Numbered from the stretch's first letter, positions 8,675-22,810 are shown. The stretch is DNA of 64,000 bases from Streptomyces sp. NRRL S-118 (GCF_000716335.1 NZ_KL591002.1:88155-152154), one strand, 5' to 3'. The notes: generated from the letters alone by a model not told the origin. Numbers and translations: made by a program.

Positions 8675-9700
8675 ATGGCTGTCGAGACCAGCCAGTCGGT
8701 GGCGAAGGCCGCGGGCGCCCACAGCGCCCGCGGCCGCGGCCGCCGCACTGACAACCACCCGGGCGCCGAGCCCCCGGGCAAGCTCCGCAGGGCGCTGTCC
8801 ACCCACTGGTACGCGTGGAGCATGGTCGCCCCGGTGGTGATCGTGATCGGCGTGATCATCGGCTACCCGCTGGTGCGCGGCTTCTACCTGTCGCTGACGA
8901 ACGCCAACGAGGCCAACGTCGAGCGCACCATCGGCGTGAACCACATCCCCGCGACGTACGAGTTCGTCGGTCTCGACAACTACACGGCGGTCCTCACCGA
9001 CGAGGTGTTCTGGAACCGCCTCGGCTGGACCCTCGTGTGGACGGTCACCTGTGTCGCCCTGTCGGTGGCGCTCGGCCTCGCGCTCGCCGTCATGCTCAAC
9101 CGGAACCTGCGGGGACGCACCTTCTACCGGATGGCCCTGGTCCTGCCCTGGGCCGTCCCGCCGTTCGTCTCGGTCTTCACCTGGAAGCTGCTCTACAACG
9201 AGCGCAACGGCCTGTTCAACCAGCTGCTGGCGGGCGGCGGCATCGACGGCGTCTCCTGGCTGAACGACCCCACCTGGGCCAAGGTGGCGGTGATCGCGGT
9301 CAACGTCTGGCTGGGCGTGCCGTTCATGATCCTCTCCATGCTGGGCGGTCTGCAGTCCATCCCCGGCGAGCTGTACGAGGCCGCCGAGATGGACGGCGCG
9401 AGCCCCTGGCAGCGCTTCCGCCACATCACCCTGCCGGGCCTGCGGCCCGTCTCCGCCACGGTGACGCTGCTGAGCTGCATCTGGACCTTCAACATGTTCC
9501 CGGTGATCTACCTGCTCACCCGCGGCGGGCCGGGCGACGCCACCGAGATCCTCGTGACGTACGCCTACCGGCTCTCGTTCGTCGTCAGCCCGCGCGACTA
9601 CGCGGCATCCGCGGCCTGGGGCGTGGTCATCCTGCTGCTCCTGTCGCTCTTCGCGGTGGTCTACCGCCGCGCGCTCAAGAAGCAGGGAGACATGTGGTGA
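8675..9700 (+). CDS. malF: Maltodextrin ABC transporter permease MalF
   Basis: A 341-residue integral membrane permease of the MalF type, with about six transmembrane segments after a basic N-terminal cytoplasmic stretch rich in RGRGRR. The cytoplasmic EAA loop that contacts the ATPase is visible: EAAEMDGASPWQRFRHITLP. I chose the ATG at 8675, preceded by GAGAAGGG. The ORF could also begin at the GTG 8654, which adds seven residues and lacks a good site. The stop overlaps the malG start (GTGA), so the two are translationally coupled, as expected for a permease heterodimer. Confidence 0.94.
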   Translation: MAVETSQSVAKAAGAHSARGRGRRTDNHPGAEPPGKLRRALSTHWYAWSMVAPVVIVIGVIIGYPLVRGFYLSLTNANEANVERTIGVNHIPATYEFVGLDNYTAVLTDEVFWNRLGWTLVWTVTCVALSVALGLALAVMLNRNLRGRTFYRMALVLPWAVPPFVSVFTWKLLYNERNGLFNQLLAGGGIDGVSWLNDPTWAKVAVIAVNVWLGVPFMILSMLGGLQSIPGELYEAAEMDGASPWQRFRHITLPGLRPVSATVTLLSCIWTFNMFPVIYLLTRGGPGDATEILVTYAYRLSFVVSPRDYAASAAWGVVILLLLSLFAVVYRRALKKQGDMW

Positions 9701-10560
9701 CCGACACGACCCCCACCCCGCGCAAGGTCCGGCTCCGCGGTGAGCGCTCGCCGCTCGCCTCCGCCGGCCTGCACCTGACGCTGCTGATCGCCGCGGTCGT
9801 CGCCGTCTTTCCCCCGCTGTGGCTGGTGATCACCTCGTTCAAGCCGACGAACGACGCGTTCGACACCTCGCTCGTCAAGAACTTCACCTTGGCCAACTAC
9901 AGCCACGTCATCTCCGACACCGAGTTCCTGTCGTGGGTGGGCAACTCCCTGATCGTCGTCGGGCTGACCACCGTCATCGGCGTGTTCATCTCCGCCACCA
10001 CCGGCTACGCCGTCAGCCGCTTCCGCTTCCCGGGGCTCCGCCCCCTGATGTGGCTGCTGCTGATCACCCAGATGTTCCCGGTCGCCGTGCTCATCGTGCC
10101 GCTGTACAACCTGCTGGCCTCGCTCGGCATGCTCAACCAGCCCATCGGCCTCGTCATCACCTACCTCACCGTCGCCGTGCCCTTCTGCGCCTGGATGATG
10201 AAGGGGTACTTCGACGGCATCCCCGCCGAGATCGACGAGGCGGGCCGGGTCGACGGCCTGACGCCCTTCGGCACCTTCTGGCGGCTGATCATGCCGCTCG
10301 CCAAGCCGGGCCTCGCCGTCACCGCGTTCTACACCTTCATCACCGGCTGGGCCGAGGTCGCCTACGCCTCCGCCTTCATGACCGGTGAGGAGAACCTCAC
10401 CCTCGCGGGCGGCCTGCAGACCTTCGTCAACCAGTACACCGCCGACTGGGGCTCGCTGACCGCCGCGGCCGTGCTCATCGCCGCGCCCGCGACGATCGTC
10501 TTCGCCCTCGTCCAGCGGCACCTGGTCTCCGGACTCACCGCGGGCGCCACCAAGTCGTGA
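9697..10560 (+). CDS. malG: Maltodextrin ABC transporter permease MalG
   Basis: A 287-residue permease with six predicted membrane segments and the MalG-type EAA motif DEAGRVDGLTPFGTFWRLIMP. The GTG at 9697 overlaps the malF stop by four bases, the usual arrangement for stoichiometric subunits. It pairs with MalF to form the translocation channel for maltodextrins delivered by MalE. A 110-bp gap with a hairpin follows, then a second glucosidase gene on the same strand. Confidence 0.94.
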   Translation: MTDTTPTPRKVRLRGERSPLASAGLHLTLLIAAVVAVFPPLWLVITSFKPTNDAFDTSLVKNFTLANYSHVISDTEFLSWVGNSLIVVGLTTVIGVFISATTGYAVSRFRFPGLRPLMWLLLITQMFPVAVLIVPLYNLLASLGMLNQPIGLVITYLTVAVPFCAWMMKGYFDGIPAEIDEAGRVDGLTPFGTFWRLIMPLAKPGLAVTAFYTFITGWAEVAYASAFMTGEENLTLAGGLQTFVNQYTADWGSLTAAAVLIAAPATIVFALVQRHLVSGLTAGATKS

Positions 10561-10601
10561 CCCCGTTACGCGATCCGCGCCGTACCGCTCCGTCCCGGTC
10601 A

Positions 10602-10640
10602 GCGGCGACCGGTCCGGCCCGTCACCGGGCCGGTCGCCGC
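10602..10640 (+). terminator. Stem-loop between malG and glucosidase B
   Basis: GCGGCGA (10602-10608) pairs with TCGCCGC (10634-10640), and inside it CCGGCCCG (10614-10621) pairs with CGGGCCGG (10626-10633) around a TCAC loop, leaving a 5-base bulge on the left. A short T run (TTTTT) follows about 10 bases later. It may partly terminate or stabilise the malEFG message and so lower expression of the downstream glucosidase-regulator pair. Confidence 0.5.
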
Positions 10641-10670
10641 CCCCACTCCTTTTTCGATCCCAGGGAAGAC

Positions 10671-12332
10671 ATGACCCAGCACCTCGCTGCCCCCGCCGCC
10701 CCGACCACCGGCACCACCGGCACGCACACGGGCTGGTGGAGAGACGCGGTGATCTACCAGGTCTATCCGCGCAGCTTCGCCGACGGAAACGGCGACGGCA
10801 TGGGCGACCTGGAAGGCATCCGCAGTCGGCTGCCCTACCTCAAGGATCTGGGCGTCGACGCCGTCTGGCTCAGCCCGTTCTACGCCTCGCCCCAGGCCGA
10901 CGCCGGGTACGACGTCGCCGACTACCGGGCCATCGACCCCATGTTCGGCAACCTGCTCGACGCCGACGCGCTGATCCGCGAGGCCCACGAGCTGGGACTG
11001 CGCATCATCGTGGACCTGGTCCCCAACCACTCCTCCGACCAGCACGAGTGGTTCCAGCGCGCCCTGCGCGAGGGCCCCGGGTCGCCGCTGCGCGAGCGCT
11101 ACCACTTCCGCGAGGGCCGCGGCGCGGACGGTGCCGAGCCCCCCAACGACTGGGAGTCCATCTTCGGCGGACCGGCGTGGACCCGCGTCGCGGACGGCGA
11201 GTGGTACCTGCACCTGTTCGCCCCCGAGCAGCCCGACTTCAACTGGGAACACCCCGCCGTCCGCGACGAGTTCCGCTCCATCCTGCGCTTCTGGCTCGAC
11301 ATGGGCGTCGACGGCTTCCGCGTCGACGTCGCCCACGGGCTCGTCAAGGCCGAGGGGCTGCCCGACATCGGCGCGCACGACCAGCTCAAGCTGCTCGGAA
11401 ACGATGTCATGCCGTTCTTCGACCAGGACGGCGTCCACGAGATCTACCGCAGCTGGCGCAAGGTCCTCCAGGAGTACGACGGCGAGCGCGTGCTCGTCGC
11501 CGAGGCGTGGACCCCGACCGTCGAGCGCACCGCGCACTACGTGCGCCCCGACGAGATGCACCAGGCGTTCAACTTCCAGTACCTGAGCACCCACTGGGAC
11601 GCCGCCGAGCTGCGCGGCGTCATCGACGCCTCGCTCGCCGCCATGCAGCCCGTCGGCGCCCCGACCACGTGGGTGCTGTCCAACCACGACGTGACGCGGC
11701 ACGCCACCCGGTTCGCCAACCCGGCCGGCCTCGGCACCCAGCTGCGCACCCCCGGCGACCGGGAGCTCGGGCTGCGCCGGGCCCGCGCGGCCACCCTGCT
11801 GATGCTGGCGCTGCCCGGCTCCGCCTACCTGTACCAGGGCGAGGAGCTCGGCCTGCCGGACGTCACCGACCTGCCCGACGAGGTCCGCCAGGACCCGTCG
11901 TTCTTCCGGGCGAGCGGCCAGGACGGTTTCCGTGACGGCTGCCGGGTGCCCATCCCGTGGACCCGGGAGGGCTCCTCGTACGGCTTCGGCAGCGGCGGGA
12001 GCTGGCTGCCGCAGCCCGCGGCGTGGGGCGCCCTGAGCGTCGAGGCGCAGGCCGGCGACCCGTCCTCGACGCTGGAGCTGTACCGCAGCGCGCTGCTGGT
12101 GCGCCGCGAGCAGCCGGGCCTCGGCGCGGGCGACGGCGTGGAGTGGCTGGAGGCCCCCGAGGGCGTGCTGGCCTTCCGCCGCGAGGGCTTTGTCTGCACC
12201 GCCAACACCACCGGCCGGGCGATACGGATCGACGTGCCGGGGCGGATGCTGCTCGCCAGCGCGCGGGTGCGCACCAGTGTGGACGGCACGGCCGAGCTGC
12301 CCGCCGACACCACCGTCTGGTGGGCGGTGTGA
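10671..12332 (+). CDS. GH13 alpha-glucosidase, copy B (downstream of malEFG)
   Basis: A 553-residue cytoplasmic GH13 enzyme, paralogous along its whole length to copy A at 5320-7032. The catalytic blocks are VDLVPNHSSDQHEWF, GFRVDVAHG (nucleophile Asp219), VAEAW and LSNHDVTRH. It differs from copy A by a small insertion around residues 350-360 (LGTQLRTPGDREL) and a shorter C-terminus. The ATG at 10671 follows CAGGGAAG; the frame is open a further 38 codons upstream without domain sequence. It should split imported maltodextrins to glucose. Its stop overlaps the start of a LacI regulator (GTGA), mirroring the coupling seen for copy A on the other side of malEFG. Confidence 0.92.
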   Translation: MTQHLAAPAAPTTGTTGTHTGWWRDAVIYQVYPRSFADGNGDGMGDLEGIRSRLPYLKDLGVDAVWLSPFYASPQADAGYDVADYRAIDPMFGNLLDADALIREAHELGLRIIVDLVPNHSSDQHEWFQRALREGPGSPLRERYHFREGRGADGAEPPNDWESIFGGPAWTRVADGEWYLHLFAPEQPDFNWEHPAVRDEFRSILRFWLDMGVDGFRVDVAHGLVKAEGLPDIGAHDQLKLLGNDVMPFFDQDGVHEIYRSWRKVLQEYDGERVLVAEAWTPTVERTAHYVRPDEMHQAFNFQYLSTHWDAAELRGVIDASLAAMQPVGAPTTWVLSNHDVTRHATRFANPAGLGTQLRTPGDRELGLRRARAATLLMLALPGSAYLYQGEELGLPDVTDLPDEVRQDPSFFRASGQDGFRDGCRVPIPWTREGSSYGFGSGGSWLPQPAAWGALSVEAQAGDPSSTLELYRSALLVRREQPGLGAGDGVEWLEAPEGVLAFRREGFVCTANTTGRAIRIDVPGRMLLASARVRTSVDGTAELPADTTVWWAV

Positions 12333-13414
12333 CGGTCCTCGCGCCACGCGGCGACGGACCGGCCGAGCCGCGGGGCGACGGAGGAGGGGGCGCCCCGCGG
12401 CTCGCCGACATCGCGGCCCAGGCCGGTGTCAGCGAGGCCACCGTCAGCCGGGTCCTCAACGGCAAGGCGGGCGTCGCGGGCGGCACCCGGACGCGGGTGC
12501 TCGCCGCCCTCGACGTGCTCGGCTACGAGCGGCCCGTACGGCTCAAGCGGCGCAGCGCCGGACTCATCGGCCTGGTCATCCCCGAGCTCACCAACCCCAT
12601 CTTCCCGGCGTTCGCCCAGGTCATCGAGCAGGTCCTGGCCGGGCACGGTTACACGCCCGTGCTGTGCACGCAGATGCCGGGCGGTGCCACCGAGGACGAG
12701 CTGGTCGAGCAGCTGGAGGAGCGGGGCGTCACCGGCATCGTGTTCCTGTCCGGGCTGCACGCCGACGCCGCCGCCGACCCGGCGCGGTACGTCAGGCTCG
12801 CCGCACGCGGTGTGCCGTTCGTCCTCATCAACGGGTTCAACGAGCACATCGACGCGCACTTCGTCTCGCCCGACGACCGCTCGGCCGCGCGCATGGCCGT
12901 GCGGCACCTGGTGGAGCTGGGCCACGAGCGCATCGGCCTGGCCATCGGACCCACCCGGTACGTCCCGTCGCGGCGCAAGGCCGAGGGGTTCGTCTCGGCG
13001 CTGAACCAGCTGCTGGGTGTCGACCGGGTGGATGCGGAACTGTGCGTGCAATCCACGCTGTTCGGGGTCGAGGGCGGGCACGCGGCGGCCGGTGTGCTGC
13101 TCGACCAGGGCTGCACGGGGATCGTGTGCGGCAGCGACCTGATGGCGCTCGGCGCCATACGGGCGGTGCGGGGGCGCGGTCTCGACGTGCCGCGGGACGT
13201 GTCGGTGGTCGGGTTCGACGACTCGCCGCTCATCGCGTTCACGGACCCGCCGCTCACCACCGTGCGCCAGCCGGTGCAGGCGATGGCGACCGCGGCGGTC
13301 GACGCGCTGCTGGAGGAGATAGACGGGAACCCGGTGCAGCGCACCGAGTTCGTGTTCCAGCCGGAGCTGGTGGTACGCGGTTCCACGGCGCAGCCGGGGC
13401 CGCAGCCGCGGTGA
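12329..13414 (+). CDS. LacI-family repressor, second copy
   Basis: A 361-residue LacI/GalR repressor starting at a GTG that overlaps the stop of glucosidase B by four bases. A glycine-rich leader of about 22 residues precedes the helix-turn-helix. From RLADIAAQ through VLNGK, 23 residues are identical to the regulator at 4224-5318, so both should recognise the same operators. The sensor domains are similar but diverged (for example KRRSAGLIGLVIPELTNPIF against RQRSAGLVGLITPELDNPIF), so inducer response may differ. Direct neighbours are glucosidase B and, after 412 bp, the secreted alpha-amylase. Family call is secure; which of the two is the functional MalR is not. Confidence 0.88.
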   Translation: MTVLAPRGDGPAEPRGDGGGGAPRLADIAAQAGVSEATVSRVLNGKAGVAGGTRTRVLAALDVLGYERPVRLKRRSAGLIGLVIPELTNPIFPAFAQVIEQVLAGHGYTPVLCTQMPGGATEDELVEQLEERGVTGIVFLSGLHADAAADPARYVRLAARGVPFVLINGFNEHIDAHFVSPDDRSAARMAVRHLVELGHERIGLAIGPTRYVPSRRKAEGFVSALNQLLGVDRVDAELCVQSTLFGVEGGHAAAGVLLDQGCTGIVCGSDLMALGAIRAVRGRGLDVPRDVSVVGFDDSPLIAFTDPPLTTVRQPVQAMATAAVDALLEEIDGNPVQRTEFVFQPELVVRGSTAQPGPQPR

Positions 13415-13595
13415 GGAGGCCCGGGACCTGCCCTGTTCGGGGCGGCGGGGTCTTCTTCGGCCCCGGGCCTCCCGGTATGTCACCGGCCGCGGAACAGCCG
13501 GCGTGGGACCGGCCCGATCGGCCGGGCGCGTGGAGCCCCGGGGTGGTGGGGACCCTCGGCCGACCGGACCGGAGCGCTGGTTGAAAGTAGCACCG

Positions 13596-13623
13596 CTGCA
13601 ACTGCTTGCGAAAGGTTTTGCAG
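13596..13623. promoter_or_regulatory. Putative LacI/MalR operator before alpha-amylase
   Basis: A 28-bp element with blocks CTGCAAC, TTGCGAAA and TTGCAG, the same blocks and spacing as 7120-7147 before malE (22 of 28 identical by direct comparison). It lies about 200 bp upstream of the amylase start. The conservation across an otherwise unrelated intergenic region is the evidence that it is a shared regulatory site. Confidence 0.72.
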
Positions 13624-13715
13624 CGCGGAAACCGGCGGATTTCCGGGGTGTAACCGGACTGTGTCCAAAGGGTTGACCGTACGCCGACGGGCTCGTACGG
13701 TCTCGACCGAAAACT

Positions 13716-13737
13716 CTTGCTGCTTTTTTGCAGCAAG
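13716..13737. promoter_or_regulatory. Perfect palindrome with T6 centre before alpha-amylase
   Basis: CTTGCTGC (13716-13723) and GCAGCAAG (13730-13737) are exact inverted copies around TTTTTT. It carries the same CTTGC...GCAAG ends as the other candidate LacI sites and lies 90 bp before the amylase start, near where a promoter or early leader would be. It could equally fold as an RNA hairpin. Confidence 0.6.
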
Positions 13738-13826
13738 TGCCTTCACCCCCACGGCCTTACGGGCATGGCGCGTTGCCGTACGAGGCTGCACCGACGCATC
13801 CGCACCTCCCTTCCCCAGGAGGAAAC

Positions 13827-15530
13827 ATGGCCAGCAAGCCCGTGGCCGCCGCGCTCGCCCTCGTGGCGGGAGCCGCAGTGGCCGTCACGGCACCCCCCAC
13901 CCCCGCGCAGGCCGCGCCGCCCGGCACCAAGGACGTCACCGCCGTGATGTTCGAGTGGAACTTCGCCTCCGTGGCGAAGGCGTGCACGGACACCCTCGGC
14001 CCGGCCGGTTACGGCTACGTCCAGGTCTCGCCCCCGCAGGAGCACATCCAGGGCGCGCAGTGGTGGACCTCGTACCAGCCCGTCAGTTACCGGATCGCCG
14101 GCCGCCTCGGCGACCGCGCCGCCTTCCAGTCCATGGTGAACGCCTGCCACGGCGCGGGCGTCAAGGTCGTCGCCGACACCGTCATCAACCACATGGCGGC
14201 CGGCTCCGGAACCGGCACCGGCGGTTCGGCGTACACCAAGTACGGCTACCCGGGCCTGTACTCGTCGCCCGACATGGACGACTGCACCGCGCAGATCAGC
14301 AACTACCAGGACCGGGTCAACGTCCAGCACTGCGAGCTGGTCGGCCTCGCCGACCTCGACACGGGCGAGGAGTACGTCCGCAACAAGATCGCGGGCTACA
14401 TGAACGACCTGCTGTCGCTCGGCGTCGACGGCTTCCGCATCGACGCCGCCAAGCACATGCCGGCGAACGACCTGGCCGCCATCAAGGCCAAGCTCACCGA
14501 TCCGTCCGTCTACTGGAAGCAGGAGGCGATACACGGCGCCGGCGAGGCGGTCTCGCCCAGCGAGTACCTCGGCAACGGCGACGTCCAGGAGTTCCGCTAC
14601 GCCCGAGACCTCAAGCGGGTGTTCCTCGGTGAGAACCTCGCGTACCTGAAGAACTTCGGCGAGGCCTGGGGCCACATGGAGTCCGGCAGGTCCGGCGTCT
14701 TCGTCGACAACCACGACACCGAGCGCCAGGGCGACACGCTCACCTACAAGAACGGCTCCGCCTACACGCTCGCCAGCGTGTTCATGCTGGCCTGGCCCTA
14801 CGGTTCCCCGGACGTCCACTCCGGCTACGAGTGGACCGACAAGGACGCCGGCCCGCCCAACGGCGGACAGGTGAACGCCTGCTACAGCGACGGCTGGAAG
14901 TGCCAGCACGCCTGGCGCGAGATCGCCTCGATGGTCGCCTTCCGGAACGTGGCCCGCGGTCAGGGCGTCACGAACTGGTGGGACAACGGCGGCGACCAGA
15001 TCGCGTTCGGCCGCGGCGACAAGGCGTACGTCGCCATCAACCACGAGACGTCCGCCCTCACCCGCACGTTCCAGACCTCGCTGCCCGCCGGCGACTACTG
15101 CGACGTCCAGGGCAACCGGACCATCACCGTCGGCGGCGACGGCCGGTTCACGGCGACGCTCGGCGCGGGCACCGCCGTCGCGCTCCACGCCGGGGCGCGC
15201 ACCTGCGGGGCCGGAACCACGACCCCGCCCCCCACGGCCACCGGCGCGTCCTTCGCGGTCAACGCCACCACCGTGCCCGGCGAGAACATCTACGTCACCG
15301 GCGACCAGCCCGCCCTCGGCAACTGGAACCCCGCGTCCGCCCTGAAGCTCGACCCGGCCGCGTACCCCGTCTGGAAGCTCGACGTCACCCTCCCCACGGG
15401 GACGTCCTTCGCGTACAAGTACCTCCGCAAGGACGCCGCCGGGAACATCACCTGGGAGAGCGGCGCCAACCGCACCGCCACGGTCCCGTCCGGCGGAAAG
15501 GTCACCTTGAGCGACACGTTCCGCACGTGA
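13827..15530 (+). CDS. Secreted alpha-amylase (GH13 with CBM20)
   Basis: A 567-residue extracellular endo-amylase of the classical Streptomyces type. A Sec signal peptide runs to about residue 29 (PTPAQA, then APPG). The GH13 barrel follows, with region I ([11 protein letters not shown]), [10 protein letters not shown] with nucleophile Asp206, the acid/base Glu233 in YWKQEAIHG, and FVDNHDTE with Asp297. Residues from about 474 to the end form a CBM20 starch-binding domain ([16 protein letters not shown], then [17 protein letters not shown]). The start at 13827 is fixed by AGGAGGA just upstream. Two perfect stem-loops follow the stop. It liquefies starch outside the cell, supplying maltodextrins to MalEFG; the operator-like sites upstream suggest LacI control. 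Confidence 0.96.
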   Translation: MASKPVAAALALVAGAAVAVTAPPTPAQAAPPGTKDVTAVMFEWNFASVAKACTDTLGPAGYGYVQVSPPQEHIQGAQWWTSYQPVSYRIAGRLGDRAAFQSMVNACHGAGVKVVADTVINHMAAGSGTGTGGSAYTKYGYPGLYSSPDMDDCTAQISNYQDRVNVQHCELVGLADLDTGEEYVRNKIAGYMNDLLSLGVDGFRIDAAKHMPANDLAAIKAKLTDPSVYWKQEAIHGAGEAVSPSEYLGNGDVQEFRYARDLKRVFLGENLAYLKNFGEAWGHMESGRSGVFVDNHDTERQGDTLTYKNGSAYTLASVFMLAWPYGSPDVHSGYEWTDKDAGPPNGGQVNACYSDGWKCQHAWREIASMVAFRNVARGQGVTNWWDNGGDQIAFGRGDKAYVAINHETSALTRTFQTSLPAGDYCDVQGNRTITVGGDGRFTATLGAGTAVALHAGARTCGAGTTTPPPTATGASFAVNATTVPGENIYVTGDQPALGNWNPASALKLDPAAYPVWKLDVTLPTGTSFAYKYLRKDAAGNITWESGANRTATVPSGGKVTLSDTFRT

Positions 15531-15538
15531 CCCGGTGA

Positions 15539-15565
15539 GGGTGCCGCCCCGCGGGGGCGGCACCC
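15539..15565 (+). terminator. Terminator of alpha-amylase gene (first stem-loop)
   Basis: A perfect 12-bp GC-rich stem with a 3-base loop, left arm 15539-15550 and right arm 15554-15565, eight bases after the amylase stop. No U-tract follows, as is usual in Streptomyces. Confidence 0.8.
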
Positions 15566-15574
15566 GCCCGCCCT

Positions 15575-15602
15575 CCCTCCCGGCTCCGGCGGGCCGGGAG
15601 GG
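15575..15602 (+). terminator. Second stem-loop after alpha-amylase gene
   Basis: CCCTCCCGGC (15575-15584) pairs perfectly with GCCGGGAGGG (15593-15602) around an 8-base loop. Together with the stem at 15539 it suggests that the pullulanase gene has its own promoter in 15603-15749. Confidence 0.65.
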
Positions 15603-15760
15603 ACCCCTCGCCTCCGGCGACACCTTGTCCCCCTCGGTTGCGGCGCGAAGCCGCCGCGTCGCCGGGTCCGGGGCGGCGCCCCGGACCCCTTCCTCCACCG
15701 GCCGCCGGCCGACAGCCGCGGGCCCGGGCGGGGTGGGAACCGACTCGTTAAGGAGAATCC

Positions 15761-21151
<5,391 letters not shown>

Positions 21152-21230
21152 GCGCGGTGGTGAGCCCCGTGGCGAGGCGCACATGAGCGGCCCGAGCCCC
21201 GGCGTGAGCCCCGCCACACGATGAGATTCC

Positions 21231-21261
21231 GCGGCGCCCTGATCCATGATCAGGGCGCCGC
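21231..21261. terminator. Perfect 14-bp stem-loop after the pullulanase gene
   Basis: GCGGCGCCCTGATC (21231-21244) pairs exactly with GATCAGGGCGCCGC (21248-21261) around a CAT loop. It lies 80 bp after the pullulanase stop and 50 bp before the isomerase start, so it is best read as the transcription terminator of the amylolytic unit. Its length and symmetry would also suit an operator. Confidence 0.7.
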
Positions 21262-21311
21262 CTATCGTGGTGAGGACCGCACGATCCGTACGAGCGCGGG
21301 AGTGACCGCCC

Positions 21312-21662
21312 ATGCCTCAGATAGCCGTCGACTACTCCGCCTCCCTCGACGAGGCGTTCGACCGGCGGGGATTCGCCCTCGCCCTGCACCCGGTGCTCGG
21401 CGAGACCGTCGGCGCCAACCCCGCGGTGTGCAAGACGCGGTTCCGGCGCGCCGAGGAGACCGTCGTCGCCGACGGCACGACCGAGCAGGCGGTCGTCCAC
21501 GTCGCGGTGGGACTGGCCCCCGGCCGCCGCGAGGAGGCCAAGGCACGGCTCACGGAGGCGGTCCTCGCGCTCGTCCCCGAGCACCTGAAGCCGGTCGACG
21601 GCCTCACCGTGCACATCTCCGCCGAGGTGCACGACTTCACGCCGTCCTACCGCCGGCGCTGA
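21312..21662 (+). CDS. 5-carboxymethyl-2-hydroxymuconate isomerase-like protein
   Basis: A 116-residue protein beginning MPQIAVDYSASL, the pattern of the CHMI branch of the tautomerase superfamily, in which Met is removed and Pro becomes the catalytic N-terminal residue. The length and the ending TVHISAEVHDFTPSYRR fit this family. In E. coli the relative (HpaF) acts in homoprotocatechuate breakdown; no other genes of that pathway are here, so the substrate may differ. The 3' end overlaps the convergent TetR gene by 16 bp. The long perfect stem-loop at 21231-21261 lies just upstream. Confidence 0.85.
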   Translation: MPQIAVDYSASLDEAFDRRGFALALHPVLGETVGANPAVCKTRFRRAEETVVADGTTEQAVVHVAVGLAPGRREEAKARLTEAVLALVPEHLKPVDGLTVHISAEVHDFTPSYRRR

Positions 21663-22384
21663 GCGGGCACCTTCGGCATCAGCATGCCGAGCCGGCCGAC
21701 GAGGTCGCCCAGCGGCCCGTCGGCCGGCTCGTCCGCCAGCATCCGCAGCAGGATCCCGGCCATCTCCTCGTCGTACGCGGCGCTCACCGCCGCCAGCGCC
21801 GCGAAATCGTGCACCAGTTGGCGCTCCAGCTCGGCGCGCGGGATCCGGCGCCCGTCCAGCCACAGCAGCGCCGTCGACTCGGCCAGCGACACCCACGACC
21901 GCACGACCAGCTCCAGGCGCGCGGGCGGGTCCGTGACCCCGAGGTGGGCGAGGATCTGCTCGTACGCGGCCTGCCGCACCTCGTCGATCATCGCGTTCGT
22001 CGGTGACACCGCACGGGAGCAGTCCGCTCCCGCGGGCACCGCCGGACCGCCGCGCATCAGCGCCGAGAAGCCCGGCCCGTGCTCGTCCACGAAGGCGAAG
22101 AACCGTCCCATCACCCGCAGCAGCCGGGCCCCCAGCGGCCCCTCGTGCGGCTCCTCGAACCGGGCCGCCAACTCGTCCGCCGCACGGCGCAGGGCCGCCT
22201 CGTACAGGCTCTGCTTGCCCGGGAAGTAGTGGTACACCAGCGGCCGGGAGATGCCCGCGGCGGCGGCGATCTCATCGATCGACACGTCCTCGGGGGCACG
22301 GTGGCTGAAAAGCTCCAGCGCCACGCCGATCAGCTGACGTCTGCGCTCCTCGACACCCATCCTGCGGCGCACCCCGGTCGTCAT
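21647..22384 (-). CDS. TetR-family transcriptional regulator
   Basis: A 245-residue TetR repressor. The N-terminal helix-turn-helix is typical: RRRQLIGVALELFSHR, then ISRPLVYHYFPGKQSLYEAA. The C-terminal ligand domain has no recognisable specificity. The ATG at 22384 is the likely start, though the Met at residue 9 is also possible. It is divergent from a small membrane-protein gene 63 bp away and convergent (16-bp overlap) with the isomerase gene; the divergent neighbour is the natural candidate target. Confidence 0.92.
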   Translation of the reverse strand: MTTGVRRRMGVEERRRQLIGVALELFSHRAPEDVSIDEIAAAAGISRPLVYHYFPGKQSLYEAALRRAADELAARFEEPHEGPLGARLLRVMGRFFAFVDEHGPGFSALMRGGPAVPAGADCSRAVSPTNAMIDEVRQAAYEQILAHLGVTDPPARLELVVRSWVSLAESTALLWLDGRRIPRAELERQLVHDFAALAAVSAAYDEEMAGILLRMLADEPADGPLGDLVGRLGMLMPKVPAQRRR

Positions 22385-22447
22385 GCCGCACAGCCTAACG
22401 GTCCCTTCGAACGGTGCCCGCTACACCTTCCGTTAGGCTCCCCGGAC

Positions 22448-22735
22448 ATGAGCCTCTCCGACCAGGAAACGCCCCGTACCGGACTCTCCCCGCGCCAGGC
22501 ACGACGCCTGCGGATCGCCGCCGCGTCCGTCCTGCTGGTGGCGATGGCGGTGGTTCTGGTCCTGCGGCTTGCCAGCCGCACCTCCGTCCTGGTGGTCGGC
22601 GTGTACGGGCTGGCCATGATCCTGTGCGGGGTGGTCATCGAGCTGAGCCGCAACGGACGCACCCGGCTGGGCACCTGGCTGCTCGGCACCGGCCTGCTCG
22701 CCGCACTGGCCGCCGACTGGCTGCTGCTGCCCTGA
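22448..22735 (+). CDS. Small membrane protein of unknown function
   Basis: A 95-residue protein starting at the ATG 22448 (MSLSDQETPRTGLSPRQARR), with three hydrophobic segments (about residues 23-40, 46-65 and 76-95) and a basic N-terminal cytoplasmic stretch. I do not recognise a named family. It is divergent from the TetR gene, so it may be its target. Confidence 0.7.
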   Translation: MSLSDQETPRTGLSPRQARRLRIAAASVLLVAMAVVLVLRLASRTSVLVVGVYGLAMILCGVVIELSRNGRTRLGTWLLGTGLLAALAADWLLLP

Positions 22736-22810
22736 GACGGTGCCTCGTATCCGCGCCGGGCGCGGGCGGCCCCGCTCCATGACCGGCCCGATCCACAGGA
22801 CAGTCCTTGG

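Larger units (their letters stand above)
13415..13826. other. Intergenic region with terminator-like stem and amylase operators
   Basis: 412 bases without a gene. An 11-bp perfect inverted repeat (13415-13425 with 13462-13472) directly follows the LacI stop and may act as a terminator. The operator-like element at 13596-13623 and the palindrome at 13716-13737 follow. AGGAGGA at 13817-13823 is the amylase ribosome binding site. The short ORFs here do not look like genes. Confidence 0.65.

Noticed and set aside
7022..9424. 800-residue minus-strand frame antisense to malE and malF
   Set aside because: No recognisable domain, biased composition, and the plus-strand genes are certain.
11825..13483. 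Minus-strand frame antisense to glucosidase B and LacI B
   Set aside because: Shadow of two clear genes with good starts and family motifs.
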